A stretch of DNA of 64,000 bases from Gammaproteobacteria bacterium (GTDB taxonomy: Bacteria; Pseudomonadota; Gammaproteobacteria; Burkholderiales; Burkholderiaceae_C): assembly GCA_018815325.1 (NCBI GenBank), contig JAHIYE010000001.1, positions 62,001-126,000 of the forward strand, given 5' to 3'. Shown here piece by piece: positions 1-8,578 of the stretch. The first letter of the stretch is position 1. The number at the start of each line of letters is the position of its first letter. The translations under genes and the position numbers were made by a program. The notes beneath the pieces were generated by a model, which was given only the letters and a program-made list of their open reading frames with translations, made no database searches and was not told the DNA's origin.

Positions 1-788
1 GGCCGGCACTGGCCATACGCTCCGCCTACCGCCTGTTCGGCACGCCGCTGCCGCCGCGCTGGCTGCGACGCAAGCCCCGGTGGAGCCCCGACTGGCGCAT
101 CCAGGAATGGCCGTTCGAGCGTGCCAGCCTGACGGTTTATGAACGCCCGGCTGCGCCGCACGGCCCGGTGGTGCTATTGGTGCATGGCTGGGCCGGCCAC
201 GCGGGTCAGTTGCTGGCACTGGCCGAGGCACTGAGCGCGAAGGGCCTGCGCCCGGTCATCGTCGAGATGCCCGCACATGGGCGCAGTGCCGGCACGGTCA
301 GCAACCTGCCCCAGTTCGCCCGCGCGCTGGACTACGTGGCCGCACGCCTGCAGCAACAGGGCCACATCGTGCAGGCCGTGGTGGCACATTCACTGGGCGC
401 CAATGCGGCCGCCTATGCCGCCAGCCGTGGCCTGCCCGTGCGCCGGCTGGTCTTGCTGGCACCGCCCGCCTCGCCGTATGAGTTCACGCGATTATTCGCA
501 CAGGTATTTGGCTTGAGCGAGGACACGCGCGCGGCCATGCAGCGGCGCGTCGAGTCGCGCGAGGGCATTCTGATGCCGCAGTTCGAGCCTGCCGCCGTGG
601 GGCCGCGCATTCAGGTGCCAACACTGGTGGTGCATGACGAGCAGGACCGCATCAACCGCTTTGGCGACGGCGTGGCATACAGCCGCGCCATTGCCAACGC
701 CCGCCTGCACGCGACACAAGGCCTGGGCCACAGCAAGCTCATGCGGGACCCGCGGGTGATCAGCGAGATCACAAACTTCATGGATTGA
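1..788 (+). CDS. alpha/beta hydrolase, 5' end outside window
   Basis: The reading frame is open from the first complete codon at position 3, so the start lies upstream of the window and the fragment is about 261 residues. It has the alpha/beta hydrolase layout: an HGW oxyanion-hole motif after a hydrophobic strand, a nucleophile elbow AHSLG, a late strand ending VHDEQD that supplies the acid, and GLGH carrying the catalytic histidine. The substrate cannot be told; esterases and peptidase-like hydrolases share this fold. The gene ends about 100 bp before uraA on the same strand. Confidence 0.8.
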   Translation, partial: PALAIRSAYRLFGTPLPPRWLRRKPRWSPDWRIQEWPFERASLTVYERPAAPHGPVVLLVHGWAGHAGQLLALAEALSAKGLRPVIVEMPAHGRSAGTVSNLPQFARALDYVAARLQQQGHIVQAVVAHSLGANAAAYAASRGLPVRRLVLLAPPASPYEFTRLFAQVFGLSEDTRAAMQRRVESREGILMPQFEPAAVGPRIQVPTLVVHDEQDRINRFGDGVAYSRAIANARLHATQGLGHSKLMRDPRVISEITNFMD

Positions 789-892
789 GCTGCTGCGTTT
801 ATGCTCCATGCCTGTTGCGTCGCAGCTTGCCGGGCCACCTGATTGCTCTTAGCATGGCGACACTTTCAACCAGGGAACCAAGGAGAAAACGC

Positions 893-2179
893 ATGGGCAT
901 GTTCGAATGGACGGAGAAAAACGCGGCGGAGCTGCAACAAGGGGGCGTGATTGCACCGGATGAGCGGCTGCCCTGGCCGCAGACCGCCGTGATGGGCGTG
1001 CAGCACGTGATCGCCATGTTCGGCGCCACGGTGCTGGCTCCCATTCTCATGGGTTTCGACCCGAACATCGCGATCCTCATGAGCGGCATCGGCACGCTGA
1101 TTTTCTTCTTCATGACGGGCGGCAAGGTGCCGAGTTATCTGGGTTCGAGCTTCGCCTTCATCGGTGTGGTGATTGCGGCCACGGCCTATGCCGGCAAGGG
1201 GCCGAACGCGAACATCGGTGTGGCGCTGGGCGGCATCATCGCCTGCGGTGTGCTCTACACACTGATTGGCGCCATCGTGCAGGCGGTCGGCACGGGCTGG
1301 ATCGAGCGGCTCATGCCACCGGTGGTCACCGGTGCCGTGGTGGCGGTGATCGGCCTGAACCTCGCGGGCATTCCCATCAAGAACATGGCGGCCTCCAATT
1401 TCGATGCATGGATGCAGGTTGTGACCTTTGTCTGCGTGGGTCTGGTCGCGGTGCTCACGCGCGGCATGGTGCAGCGCCTGCTGATCCTCGTGGGCCTGAT
1501 CCTGGCCAGCCTCGTCTACGCGCTGCTCACCAACGGCCTGGGCCTGGGCACACCGATGGACCTTTCGGGCATTGCGAACGCCGCCTGGGTTGGCCTGCCG
1601 AGCCTGAGCGCGCCGGTGTTTCATGCAAGCTCCATGCTGCTGATTGCACCGGTGGCCATCATCCTCGTGGCCGAGAACCTGGGCCACCTCAAGGCCGTGA
1701 CCGCGATGACGGGCCGCAACCTTGACCCCTACATCGGCCGCGCCTTCATGGGCGATGGCATTGCCACCATCGTCTCGGGCAGCGCGGGCGGCACGGGTGT
1801 GACCACCTACGCCGAAAACATCGGCGTGATGGCGGCCACCAAGATCTACTCCACCGCGGTGTTCTTCGCGGCCGCCTTGATTGCCATCGTGCTGGGCTTC
1901 TCGCCGAAATTTGGCGCGGTGATCCAGGCCATTCCGCTGCCGGTGATGGGTGGCGTGAGCATCGTGGTGTTCGGCCTGATCGCCGTGGCCGGCGCCAAGA
2001 TCTGGGTCGACAACAAGGTGGACTTCTCCCAGAACAAGAACCTGATCGTGGCCGCCATCACGCTGGTGCTGGGCACGGGCGACTTCACGCTGAAATTCGG
2101 CGGCTTTGCCTTGGGCGGCATCGGTACCGCCACCTTCGGCGCGATCCTGCTCTATGCCTTGCTGAACCGCAAGGCTTGA
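893..2179 (+). CDS. uraA: uracil/xanthine permease, NCS2 family (UraA-like)
   Basis: Inner-membrane nucleobase:proton symporter of 428 residues, the usual UraA length. The ATG at 893 is chosen because AAGGAG lies just upstream; an in-frame start at 785 would add a polar leader unlike the family. Diagnostic segments are QHVIAMFGATVLAPILMG in the first helix, VAENLGH in the central region and GGTGVTTYAENIG, which contain the acidic residues that bind base and proton in this family. Roughly 14 hydrophobic segments are visible. Uracil is the likeliest substrate, but xanthine or another base cannot be excluded. A hairpin terminator follows the gene. Confidence 0.85.
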   Translation: MGMFEWTEKNAAELQQGGVIAPDERLPWPQTAVMGVQHVIAMFGATVLAPILMGFDPNIAILMSGIGTLIFFFMTGGKVPSYLGSSFAFIGVVIAATAYAGKGPNANIGVALGGIIACGVLYTLIGAIVQAVGTGWIERLMPPVVTGAVVAVIGLNLAGIPIKNMAASNFDAWMQVVTFVCVGLVAVLTRGMVQRLLILVGLILASLVYALLTNGLGLGTPMDLSGIANAAWVGLPSLSAPVFHASSMLLIAPVAIILVAENLGHLKAVTAMTGRNLDPYIGRAFMGDGIATIVSGSAGGTGVTTYAENIGVMAATKIYSTAVFFAAALIAIVLGFSPKFGAVIQAIPLPVMGGVSIVVFGLIAVAGAKIWVDNKVDFSQNKNLIVAAITLVLGTGDFTLKFGGFALGGIGTATFGAILLYALLNRKA

Positions 2180-2204
2180 ACCCTGACCACACCACAAAAC
2201 CCAA

Positions 2205-2260
2205 CACTATCAAATTCATAGCTGTTGTCGCCCATTGGTCAAGGCCAATGGGCGTTTTTT
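2205..2260 (+). repeat. dispersed intergenic repeat, copy A
   Basis: This shows the family layout: CTAT, 7 bases, ATAGCTG, then a short hairpin. In this copy the second half is a perfect GC hairpin followed by T residues and acts as the uraA terminator. Compare the copies at 15155, 19500, 28188, 51530 and 58175. Confidence 0.55.
2229..2260 (+). terminator. rho-independent terminator of uraA
   Basis: A perfect 10-bp stem (2229-2238 with 2245-2254, CGCCCATTGG/CCAATGGGCG) with a 6-nt loop is followed directly by six T residues. It sits about 50 bp after the uraA stop codon and 40 bp before the next gene. Confidence 0.85.
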
Positions 2261-2301
2261 GTTTATAGTGGCAACTACGATCTGCTGAAGGAGCAAGCCC
2301 C

Positions 2302-2727
2302 ATGCGCATCTGGACCCAAGCCATTTCGGTCGAAGCACTCGACAGCATCCACCTGGGCACGGCCGTGGCCCAACTGGGCATGGAGTTTCTGGAGGTGGGC
2401 GATGACTTCATCCGCGCCCGCGTGCCGGTGGACAGCCGCACCCGCCAACCCTACGGCCTGCTGCACGGTGGCGTGTCGGTGGTGCTGGCCGAGACCCTGG
2501 GCTCCTGCGGCGCAGCCTACAGCTGCCCGCCGGGACACCGCGCGGTGGGGCTGGACATCAACGCCAACCACCTCAAGGGCACGACCAGCGGCTGGGTGAC
2601 AGGCGTCACGCGCCCGGTGCACCGGGGTCGCACCACCCATGTGTGGCAGATTGATTTGCACAATGACGCGGGTGAGCTGGTGTGCGTCTCGCGCATCACC
2701 ATGGCCATCCTCGCGCCTAAAGCCTGA
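2302..2727 (+). CDS. hotdog-fold thioesterase (PaaI/YdiI-like)
   Basis: A 141-residue single hotdog domain, the usual size for acyl-CoA thioesterases of the PaaI/EntH/YdiI group. The helix motif with LLHGGVSVVLAETLGS matches this family, where the glutamate serves in catalysis and the HGG loop binds the thioester. A good ribosome-binding site (AAGGAG, 8 bases before ATG) supports the start. The substrate is unknown; small aromatic or hydroxybenzoyl-CoA esters are typical. Confidence 0.85.
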   Translation: MRIWTQAISVEALDSIHLGTAVAQLGMEFLEVGDDFIRARVPVDSRTRQPYGLLHGGVSVVLAETLGSCGAAYSCPPGHRAVGLDINANHLKGTTSGWVTGVTRPVHRGRTTHVWQIDLHNDAGELVCVSRITMAILAPKA

Positions 2728-2740
2728 CGGCCTGAGCCTT

Positions 2741-3196
2741 TTACCAGCCCCAGAGCAGGCGCCGGGAAATCCAGCCGGTCTGGCCGTCCTCGCGTCGCAC
2801 ATTCACCCAGCCCTTGCTTTTCTTGCGGGTGCGCAGCACCTCGAAGCGCTCGGCCTTGCCGACGATGCTGTTTTGCGTGCCAGGACCTTTGCGGATGTTC
2901 GCTGTCGGTGTCTTGACGATGTGATAAGGGGTTTTGCTGGTCAAGGACCTGGCTACCCAGCCACGGTCGTTCTCGAAATCACGCACCTGCAGCCAGCGCC
3001 CGCGGTGCTTGAGCACCTCAAGAGGGTAGCCTTTTCGCAGTTGCCACAACACCTCGGACTGGGTGCTGGGGCCGGCGCGCATATTGACGATGGAGCCTTT
3101 GATGCTGACCATCTCTCCTGCATGGGCAGGTGACAGTGCAATCAGGCATAAGCAGACGGTGAGGAAGAGCTGTTTCACGTTGCTTATCAATTTCAT
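2741..3196 (-). CDS. secreted SH3-domain protein
   Basis: The protein is 151 residues. It starts MKLISNVKQLFL with a signal peptide ending near AHAGE, followed by two bacterial SH3 repeats. Each repeat begins with a N(M/I)R.GPGTQ-like strand (NMRAGPSTQS, then NIRKGPGTQN) and ends in a GW..R motif. ATG 3196 follows AAGGAG, and the upstream extension lacks coding character. Such proteins bind cell-wall or other periplasmic targets, but no enzymatic domain is present. It converges on the thioesterase gene with a 13-bp gap. Confidence 0.8.
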   Translation of the reverse strand: MKLISNVKQLFLTVCLCLIALSPAHAGEMVSIKGSIVNMRAGPSTQSEVLWQLRKGYPLEVLKHRGRWLQVRDFENDRGWVARSLTSKTPYHIVKTPTANIRKGPGTQNSIVGKAERFEVLRTRKKSKGWVNVRREDGQTGWISRRLLWGW

Positions 3197-3332
3197 CCCT
3201 GGGATTCTCCTTTTCGCTGGGTTTGGACAGTGTCGTGTTTGACTGAACCTCCGGTAGCCCGAAAGTTCAGTGCAATTGCAGCATGCAAGCTGGGCCGTAC
3301 AGGCCGCCCCTGCCTGCCTGTTGCACAGCCTC

Positions 3333-5198
3333 TCAGGCGGAAGTCTTCGAGGCCGGCGTGACTGCCGCACGCAGCCAGCGCTGGCTGGCTGCCGTGAGGC
3401 AGATAAGCCCCAAGCCTAACAGGTCACTCATCAGCCCCGGCTTGATGAGCACAATTGCGGCGGTCAGCAGCATCAGGCGATCCCACCATCTGGCCGGTCC
3501 GAAGAAGAAATACTCGTGCAAGCCGCCGGCCAGGCACATCACGCCAATCGTCGCCGTGACGACGGCCCAGGCCACTGTGGCCGGATCGCCCATCAGCAGC
3601 AGCGATGGCGCAAACACGAACATGAAGGGAATGATGTAGCCGGTCATGCCGAGCTTCACGGCTGCCCAGCTGGTGTCCATCAAGGTGCCGCGCGAGATCG
3701 CATTGGCGGCATAGACCGCCAGCGCCACCGGCGGCGTGATGGCCGACAGCACCGCAAAATACAGCACGAACAGGTGCGCTGCCTCGACCTGCACGCCGAG
3801 CTTGACCAGTGCAGGCACCAGCAGTGCCACCTGCACGATGTAGGCCGGCGTGGTGGGCAGGCCCATGCCCAGCAGGATGCCAGCAAGCATGGTGAGGAAC
3901 AGCGCGAGAATCAGCGAGTTCTGCGACAAGGCCAGCACCACACCGGTGAAGCTCAGGCCCAGGCCGGTGAGCGTGATGGTGCCGATGACGATGCCGGCAC
4001 TTGCACAGGCCAGTGCCACCACCAGCGTGTTGCGCGCGCCGGACTCCAGCGCCTCGATGATGGCGCGCCAGGTGAAGGTGTTGCGTGTGCTCTTGCGCAG
4101 CCAGGTGGTCGGAATCACCGAGCCAATGCCGCACAAGGCCGAGAAGGCCGCGCTGCGCCCGGCCAGCAGCACCACCACGATGATGATGAGCGGCAGGAAC
4201 AGGTGCCCGCGCTCCAGCAGCACTTCACGCAGACGCGGCAGGTCGGCCTTGGGCAGCCCCTTGAGGCCGATGCGCTTGGCCTCGAAGTGCACGGCCATGA
4301 AGACCGCCACGTAATAGAGGATGGCCGGCAGCAGCGCAAAACCGGCCACCGTCAGATAGGACACCCCGAGGAACTCGGCCATCACGAAGGCTGCCGCACC
4401 CATGATGGGTGGCATCAGCTGGCCTCCGGTGGAGGCCACCGCCTCGACAGCCCCGGCAAACGCCGGCCGGTAGCCGGTGCGTTTCATGAGCGGAATGGTG
4501 AAGGTACCGGTGGTCATGACATTGGCCACGGCACTGCCCGATACCGTGCCGAACAGGCTGCTCGTGATCACGGCCACCTTGGCGGGGCCACCACAGCTGC
4601 CCCCGGCCAGTGCCAGCGCAAAATCCATGAACAGCTGGCCCGCGCCGCTGCGTTCGACAAAGGCGCCGAACAGGATGAACAGCATCACGTAGGTGGCCGA
4701 CACATAAAGCGGGATGCCGAAGATGCCTTCGGTCGTCAGGTAGATCTGGTCCAGCATGACGCCAACCGTTTGGTGCCCGAAGCTCAGGCCGTAGGCCATG
4801 AAGGCGATGGCGGTGATGGGCAGCGCCCAGCCGGTGGCGCGGCGCGTGGCCTCCAGAATCAGCACGATCAACGCGCCACCAAAGATGTAGTCGGCCAGCC
4901 GTGGATCGTCAATGTAGTACATGCGGTTCTGGATGTAGTCCAGCACCACGCTCGGGTACAGGGCCGCCGACGCGGCCACCAGCACCAGCAGCAGATCCAC
5001 CCAGCCCACCCGCTCGGCCTTGCCGTTGCGCCCCGGCATGATGAGAAACGCCAGCACCAGCGCAAAGGCGAGGTGCGAGCCCCGCATCACATAGGCATCG
5101 GGCGGGCCGACAAAGGCCACGTAGAGATGGAAAACCGACATCAACACCGCGACGGTGGTGATCAGCCGGTTCATGAGCGGTACGGGAATGGACAACAT
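3333..5198 (-). CDS. TRAP transporter fused permease (TAXI type, DctQM fusion)
   Basis: A polytopic membrane protein of 621 residues in which the small 4-TM and large 12-TM TRAP permease subunits are fused, as is usual for TAXI-type systems. The N-terminal helices (VLMSVFHLYVAFVGP) form the DctQ-like part. The DctM part contains FVERSGAGQLFMDFALALAGG and an MGLPTTPAYI segment typical of the family. ATG 5198 follows GGAGG. It lies downstream of its solute receptor (5299-6258), separated by 100 bp with two hairpins, so the pair is one uptake operon. The substrate is unknown; dicarboxylates or related organic acids are usual. Confidence 0.9.
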   Translation of the reverse strand: MLSIPVPLMNRLITTVAVLMSVFHLYVAFVGPPDAYVMRGSHLAFALVLAFLIMPGRNGKAERVGWVDLLLVLVAASAALYPSVVLDYIQNRMYYIDDPRLADYIFGGALIVLILEATRRATGWALPITAIAFMAYGLSFGHQTVGVMLDQIYLTTEGIFGIPLYVSATYVMLFILFGAFVERSGAGQLFMDFALALAGGSCGGPAKVAVITSSLFGTVSGSAVANVMTTGTFTIPLMKRTGYRPAFAGAVEAVASTGGQLMPPIMGAAAFVMAEFLGVSYLTVAGFALLPAILYYVAVFMAVHFEAKRIGLKGLPKADLPRLREVLLERGHLFLPLIIIVVVLLAGRSAAFSALCGIGSVIPTTWLRKSTRNTFTWRAIIEALESGARNTLVVALACASAGIVIGTITLTGLGLSFTGVVLALSQNSLILALFLTMLAGILLGMGLPTTPAYIVQVALLVPALVKLGVQVEAAHLFVLYFAVLSAITPPVALAVYAANAISRGTLMDTSWAAVKLGMTGYIIPFMFVFAPSLLLMGDPATVAWAVVTATIGVMCLAGGLHEYFFFGPARWWDRLMLLTAAIVLIKPGLMSDLLGLGLICLTAASQRWLRAAVTPASKTSA

Positions 5199-5210
5199 CA
5201 AGGACCTCCG

Positions 5211-5255
5211 GCGCCCTCGGGCGCTCTGTTGGAGCAACGGCGCCCGCAGGCGCCG
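5211..5255 (-). other. two intercistronic hairpins between TAXI receptor and permease
   Basis: A GCGCCC/GGGCGC inverted repeat (5211-5224) and a 7-bp stem CGGCGCC/GGCGCCG (5238-5255) lie between the two transporter genes. Neither has a clear U-run. They are probably mRNA-stabilising or partial-termination structures that favour expression of the receptor over the permease. This role is inference. Confidence 0.45.
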
Positions 5256-5298
5256 CTAGAGACTGTGGTGCAGGACTCCGCCTGCACCGGGGGTCGCA

Positions 5299-6258
5299 TC
5301 AAAGTGCGCCGACCTCCTTGTAGTACTTCATGGCGCCCTTGTGGAGGGGCACACCAATGTCTTCGGCCATCATCTTGGGCGTGATGTCTTTCATGGCCTT
5401 GGCAATCGCGGCCAGATCGGCCTTGTTGTCTACCATGCCCTTGAGGATCTTGTAGACAACGGCCTCATCAAGATCACAACGCGCGATCACGTGGGTGGCG
5501 TAGCCAATGGTCGGCACATCCGCCGTCTGCTTGGGATAGCTGCCGGCCGGAATCACGAGCTTGGTATAGCCGGGGTTGAGCTTGCGCATGGCCTGGAACT
5601 TGTCCTCGGGGATGCCCACGATCTTGATATCACGTGCCGAGGCCAGGTCCATGATGGCCGAGGCAGGCACCGTGGTGCCCAGCGTGAAGGCCTGTGCATT
5701 GTTGTCCTTCATGAGCGAGACGGCATCGGTGTAGGACACATAGCTCACGCGGCCCATGTCCGCGTATTTCAGGCCATAGACCTCCAGCGACTGCTGGCTG
5801 ATGAACTCGGCCGTGTTGCCTTTGGGCTGCACCGCGAGCGACTTGCCCTTGAGGTCAGCCAACGAGTTGATCTTGGCATCGGCATTCGCCACGACCTGGT
5901 AGTACTGCGGATAAAGCGTGGCCACATTGCACACGTTCTTGGCCGGGCCGGTGAAAGGCGCGCGGCCGGCCACGCCGTCCACGGTGGAGATGGAGTTGGC
6001 AAAGCCCAGGTCGGCCTTGGAAGCGTCCACGCCCTTGACGTTGGCAATACCCGCACCGGGCAGCACCTGAACCTTGAGGCCGGCCTTGTCGGCAATATTG
6101 GCAATCGCGCCGCCCAACGGATACCAGGAGCCGCCCTGGGGGCCCGTCATGAGCCGGACCTGCTGGGCCTGCACGCCTGCGGCTGTGCACAAGAGGGCCG
6201 CCAGCACGACAGCGCTGCGATTCAGGCCGCTCAACGACCGGATTGTTTTGTTTTTCAT
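5299..6258 (-). CDS. TAXI-family TRAP transporter solute receptor
   Basis: A periplasmic binding protein of 319 residues. An N-terminal signal peptide ends near GVQAQQ, and the mature protein opens with the TAXI-type sequence LMTGPQGGSWYPLGGAIANI. A segment KGKSLAVQPKGNTAEF resembles the second-domain ligand region of the family. GAGGAG precedes the ATG. It is the first gene of the operon with the fused TRAP permease and captures the substrate in the periplasm. The ligand is not identifiable from sequence; glutamate and other carboxylates are known for relatives. Confidence 0.9.
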   Translation of the reverse strand: MKNKTIRSLSGLNRSAVVLAALLCTAAGVQAQQVRLMTGPQGGSWYPLGGAIANIADKAGLKVQVLPGAGIANVKGVDASKADLGFANSISTVDGVAGRAPFTGPAKNVCNVATLYPQYYQVVANADAKINSLADLKGKSLAVQPKGNTAEFISQQSLEVYGLKYADMGRVSYVSYTDAVSLMKDNNAQAFTLGTTVPASAIMDLASARDIKIVGIPEDKFQAMRKLNPGYTKLVIPAGSYPKQTADVPTIGYATHVIARCDLDEAVVYKILKGMVDNKADLAAIAKAMKDITPKMMAEDIGVPLHKGAMKYYKEVGAL

Positions 6259-6310
6259 GCTTGTCTCCTCGGAGGTGGATTTTGAACTTCACGACAGCCG
6301 GCCGCTCGGT

Positions 6311-6349
6311 TCCCGGGTTGCCCCGGGATGTCTGCAGCATTTGCAAATG
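6311..6349. promoter_or_regulatory. two palindromes upstream of the TAXI operon
   Basis: TCCCGGG-TTGC-CCCGGGA (6311-6328) and the perfect 12-bp palindrome CATTTGCAAATG (6338-6349) lie 50-90 bp upstream of the receptor start. They are in the expected operator and leader region. No regulator gene is adjacent, so the role is unknown. Confidence 0.3.
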
Positions 6350-6493
6350 TGGCAACCCTGCCTGCGCAGCAAGCTCACCAGCACCCGGAAATACATTTGG
6401 ACCATTGTGTCCCAGCACGGCGCGTCTGGCTTCAGGGTTTGCACGGGTACGGCCCGTACAAGAGTCGTATAGGTGACGGTTTGACGAGCCTGT

Positions 6494-7822
6494 TCAGCCC
6501 GAGACGGACTGCCAGCGCAAACTCATTCCCGCGCCCGCCAGCCCGCACAAGCCCAGCAACAGCACGGTCAGCGGCACGGAAAAGGAAGCCGCCAGTGCAC
6601 CCAGCAGGCCGCTGAGCAAAAGCAGCAGGCCGATCACCGAGTTGCTGACCGCCACATAGTCGGTGCGCGCGTTGTCGTCAGCCATGTCCAGCAGATAGGT
6701 CTTGCGGCCCAGGCGCACGCCGGCATGGCTCACCCCCAGCGTGAAGAACGCCACCGGAAAAAACCAGGCGCTGGCGGCGGGCGGCATCTGCATCCATGAC
6801 CACAAGGCCACCGCGAGCGACACCATGGCCGCAAGGGCCGATGCGACGGCGAACACCTCGCGGCTCGCGCGGTCTGCCCAGCGGCCCCAGACCGGTGAGC
6901 TCAAGAGCCCGGCCAGGCCCTCGATGGCGATGAAGACACCCAGCCACGCCAGCGCATCTCCAAGCGAGTCGCGCGCGAGTGCCACGTAAAACGGCGCCGC
7001 CAGCCCCGAGCCCATGGCAAGCGCACGCGCCAGCACAAAACGCCGAAACGGCGCATCATCCCGCAACAGGGCCAGCTTGCCCAGCGCCTGCGCCAGGCCG
7101 TTGATGCCGCCCTCTGTCGCGCCGGGAAATTCGATGATGGTGGCAAAGACCCAGGCCGCCAGCAGCCACAACAGGGCAGCCCCCAGCAGCAGGCCCGCGT
7201 ACACAGCCAATGCGCCTGGCAAGGCGCCCAGCACCGCCCCCACGCTCATCGAGGCCACGCCAGCCACCGCACCAATCCAGCCCGACAGGCGCCCGCGCCT
7301 TGTCTTCGGGATGGTTTTGCCTTGCACGTCCTTGTAGGCAATCGAGCAGGCGCCGCGCGCAAGACTGAAAAGAATGAGCAGCACGACGAGCGCCACCCCC
7401 GCCGCAAGGCCTTGCATGGCCAGCGCCACCCAGCCCATGGCGGCCAGACAAAGCCCTTGCAGCACGCCGCCACCGACCCAGACCCATTTGCGTACCCGCT
7501 GGTGCCGGACGACCGCGCCAATAAGCAGTTGCGGCAGCATGGAGCCGGACTCGCGGATAGGCACCAGCAAGGCCCCCATCCAGCCCGGCGCCCCGAGCTG
7601 CAGCAGCAGCCAGGGCAAGGTGGTCTTGGCACTGGCCACGCTATCGGCCACGGTGCTCATGGCATTGGCGATGAGCATGCGGAAGAAGTTGCCAGGCGTC
7701 TCGCGGCAGGCGTCGTCCGAGATCGCATGGCAGACGCGGCCGTCATCGTCCTCGGCCAGGCGCTCGTAGACACTTTCCATCCAGGCCGGATGCGCGCCGG
7801 CAGGCGTCTTGTCAGGGTGCAT
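6494..7822 (-). CDS. MFS transporter
   Basis: An inner-membrane protein of about 442 residues with around 12 hydrophobic segments in two halves. Features include IPKTRRGRLSGWIGAVAG, a basic loop like the MFS cytoplasmic motif, and VRLGRKTYLLDMADDNART in the C-terminal half. The first 60 or so residues are soluble. The start is uncertain: ATG 7822 gives MHPDKT, ATG 7780 gives MESVYERL, and neither has a strong ribosome-binding site. The substrate is unknown. The gene is flanked by the adenosyltransferase upstream and the TRAP operon downstream. Confidence 0.75.
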   Translation of the reverse strand: MHPDKTPAGAHPAWMESVYERLAEDDDGRVCHAISDDACRETPGNFFRMLIANAMSTVADSVASAKTTLPWLLLQLGAPGWMGALLVPIRESGSMLPQLLIGAVVRHQRVRKWVWVGGGVLQGLCLAAMGWVALAMQGLAAGVALVVLLILFSLARGACSIAYKDVQGKTIPKTRRGRLSGWIGAVAGVASMSVGAVLGALPGALAVYAGLLLGAALLWLLAAWVFATIIEFPGATEGGINGLAQALGKLALLRDDAPFRRFVLARALAMGSGLAAPFYVALARDSLGDALAWLGVFIAIEGLAGLLSSPVWGRWADRASREVFAVASALAAMVSLAVALWSWMQMPPAASAWFFPVAFFTLGVSHAGVRLGRKTYLLDMADDNARTDYVAVSNSVIGLLLLLSGLLGALAASFSVPLTVLLLGLCGLAGAGMSLRWQSVSG

Positions 7823-7905
7823 GGCCTGATTGTGTCTCAAGGCACCTGTTCACCATTGCGCCCAGTCTTGCACTGGATGCGGATGACTGAGCCCGAGGAC
7901 TCGGC

Positions 7906-8472
7906 TCAGGCGCCCTTGTCTTGCGCCATGCGCTCGCTCTTCCAGTACACGTCATCGCCTCCGTGCATCCGGTTCAGCACACGGGCCAGCACAAACATCA
8001 AATCGCTCAACCGGTTGAGGTACTGGCGCGGCGTGTCCTTGAGGGTTTCTTCGGCTTCCAGCGCCACCACCGCGCGCTCGGCGCGGCGTGCCACGGTCCG
8101 GCAAACATGCGCCAGCGATGCCGCCCGCGTGCCGGCCGGCAGGATGAACTCCTGCAACCGGGGCAGCTTTTCATTGTGCATGGCCAGCGCCTCGTCAAGC
8201 GCCAGCACGGCTTCAGGCTTGAGCAGTTCATAGCCGGGGATGGACAGCTCGCCACCGAGATTGAAGAGCTGGTGCTGGATTTCCACCAGCAGCACGCGTA
8301 CCCCGGACGGCATCTCTTCGCACAAGAGCACCCCGATAGTCGAGTTCAACTCGTCCACGTCACCCATCGCATGCACGCGCAGGCTGCTCTTGGACACGCG
8401 CGTGTTGTCACCGAGCCCGGTGGTGCCGTTGTCTCCCGTGCGGGTGGCGATTTGTGTGAGGCGATTTCCCAT
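7906..8472 (-). CDS. ATP:cob(I)alamin adenosyltransferase, PduO type
   Basis: A 188-residue soluble enzyme that adenosylates cob(I)alamin to coenzyme B12. It carries the PduO-family N-terminal phosphate-binding motif TRTGDNGTTGLGD, the central CRTVARRAER helix and the C-terminal YLNRLSDLMFVLAR, all diagnostic. The length is normal. It is divergent from the flavoenzyme at 8579, with a 106-bp intergenic region and no cobalamin riboswitch seen. Such stand-alone genes usually serve B12-dependent mutases or corrinoid salvage. Confidence 0.92.
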   Translation of the reverse strand: MGNRLTQIATRTGDNGTTGLGDNTRVSKSSLRVHAMGDVDELNSTIGVLLCEEMPSGVRVLLVEIQHQLFNLGGELSIPGYELLKPEAVLALDEALAMHNEKLPRLQEFILPAGTRAASLAHVCRTVARRAERAVVALEAEETLKDTPRQYLNRLSDLMFVLARVLNRMHGGDDVYWKSERMAQDKGA

Positions 8473-8578
8473 GATGGCTACCTTGGATCAAAATACGGGC
8501 TTGGGGGAGAATCCCCTGTATGACCCAATTATTCCCCAGCCCGGCCAAACCCTGCCGGACCTCGTTTGGAGACACGCC

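Noticed and set aside
866-2197. 443-residue open frame on the minus strand opposite uraA
   Set aside because: The product is His-, Gln- and Asp-rich with no hydrophobic core, as expected from antisense of a GC-rich membrane-protein gene. uraA is clearly real.
3516-5384. 622-residue open frame on the plus strand opposite the TRAP permease
   Set aside because: It is a His/Gln/Arg-rich antisense shadow, while the opposite strand encodes a recognisable transporter.
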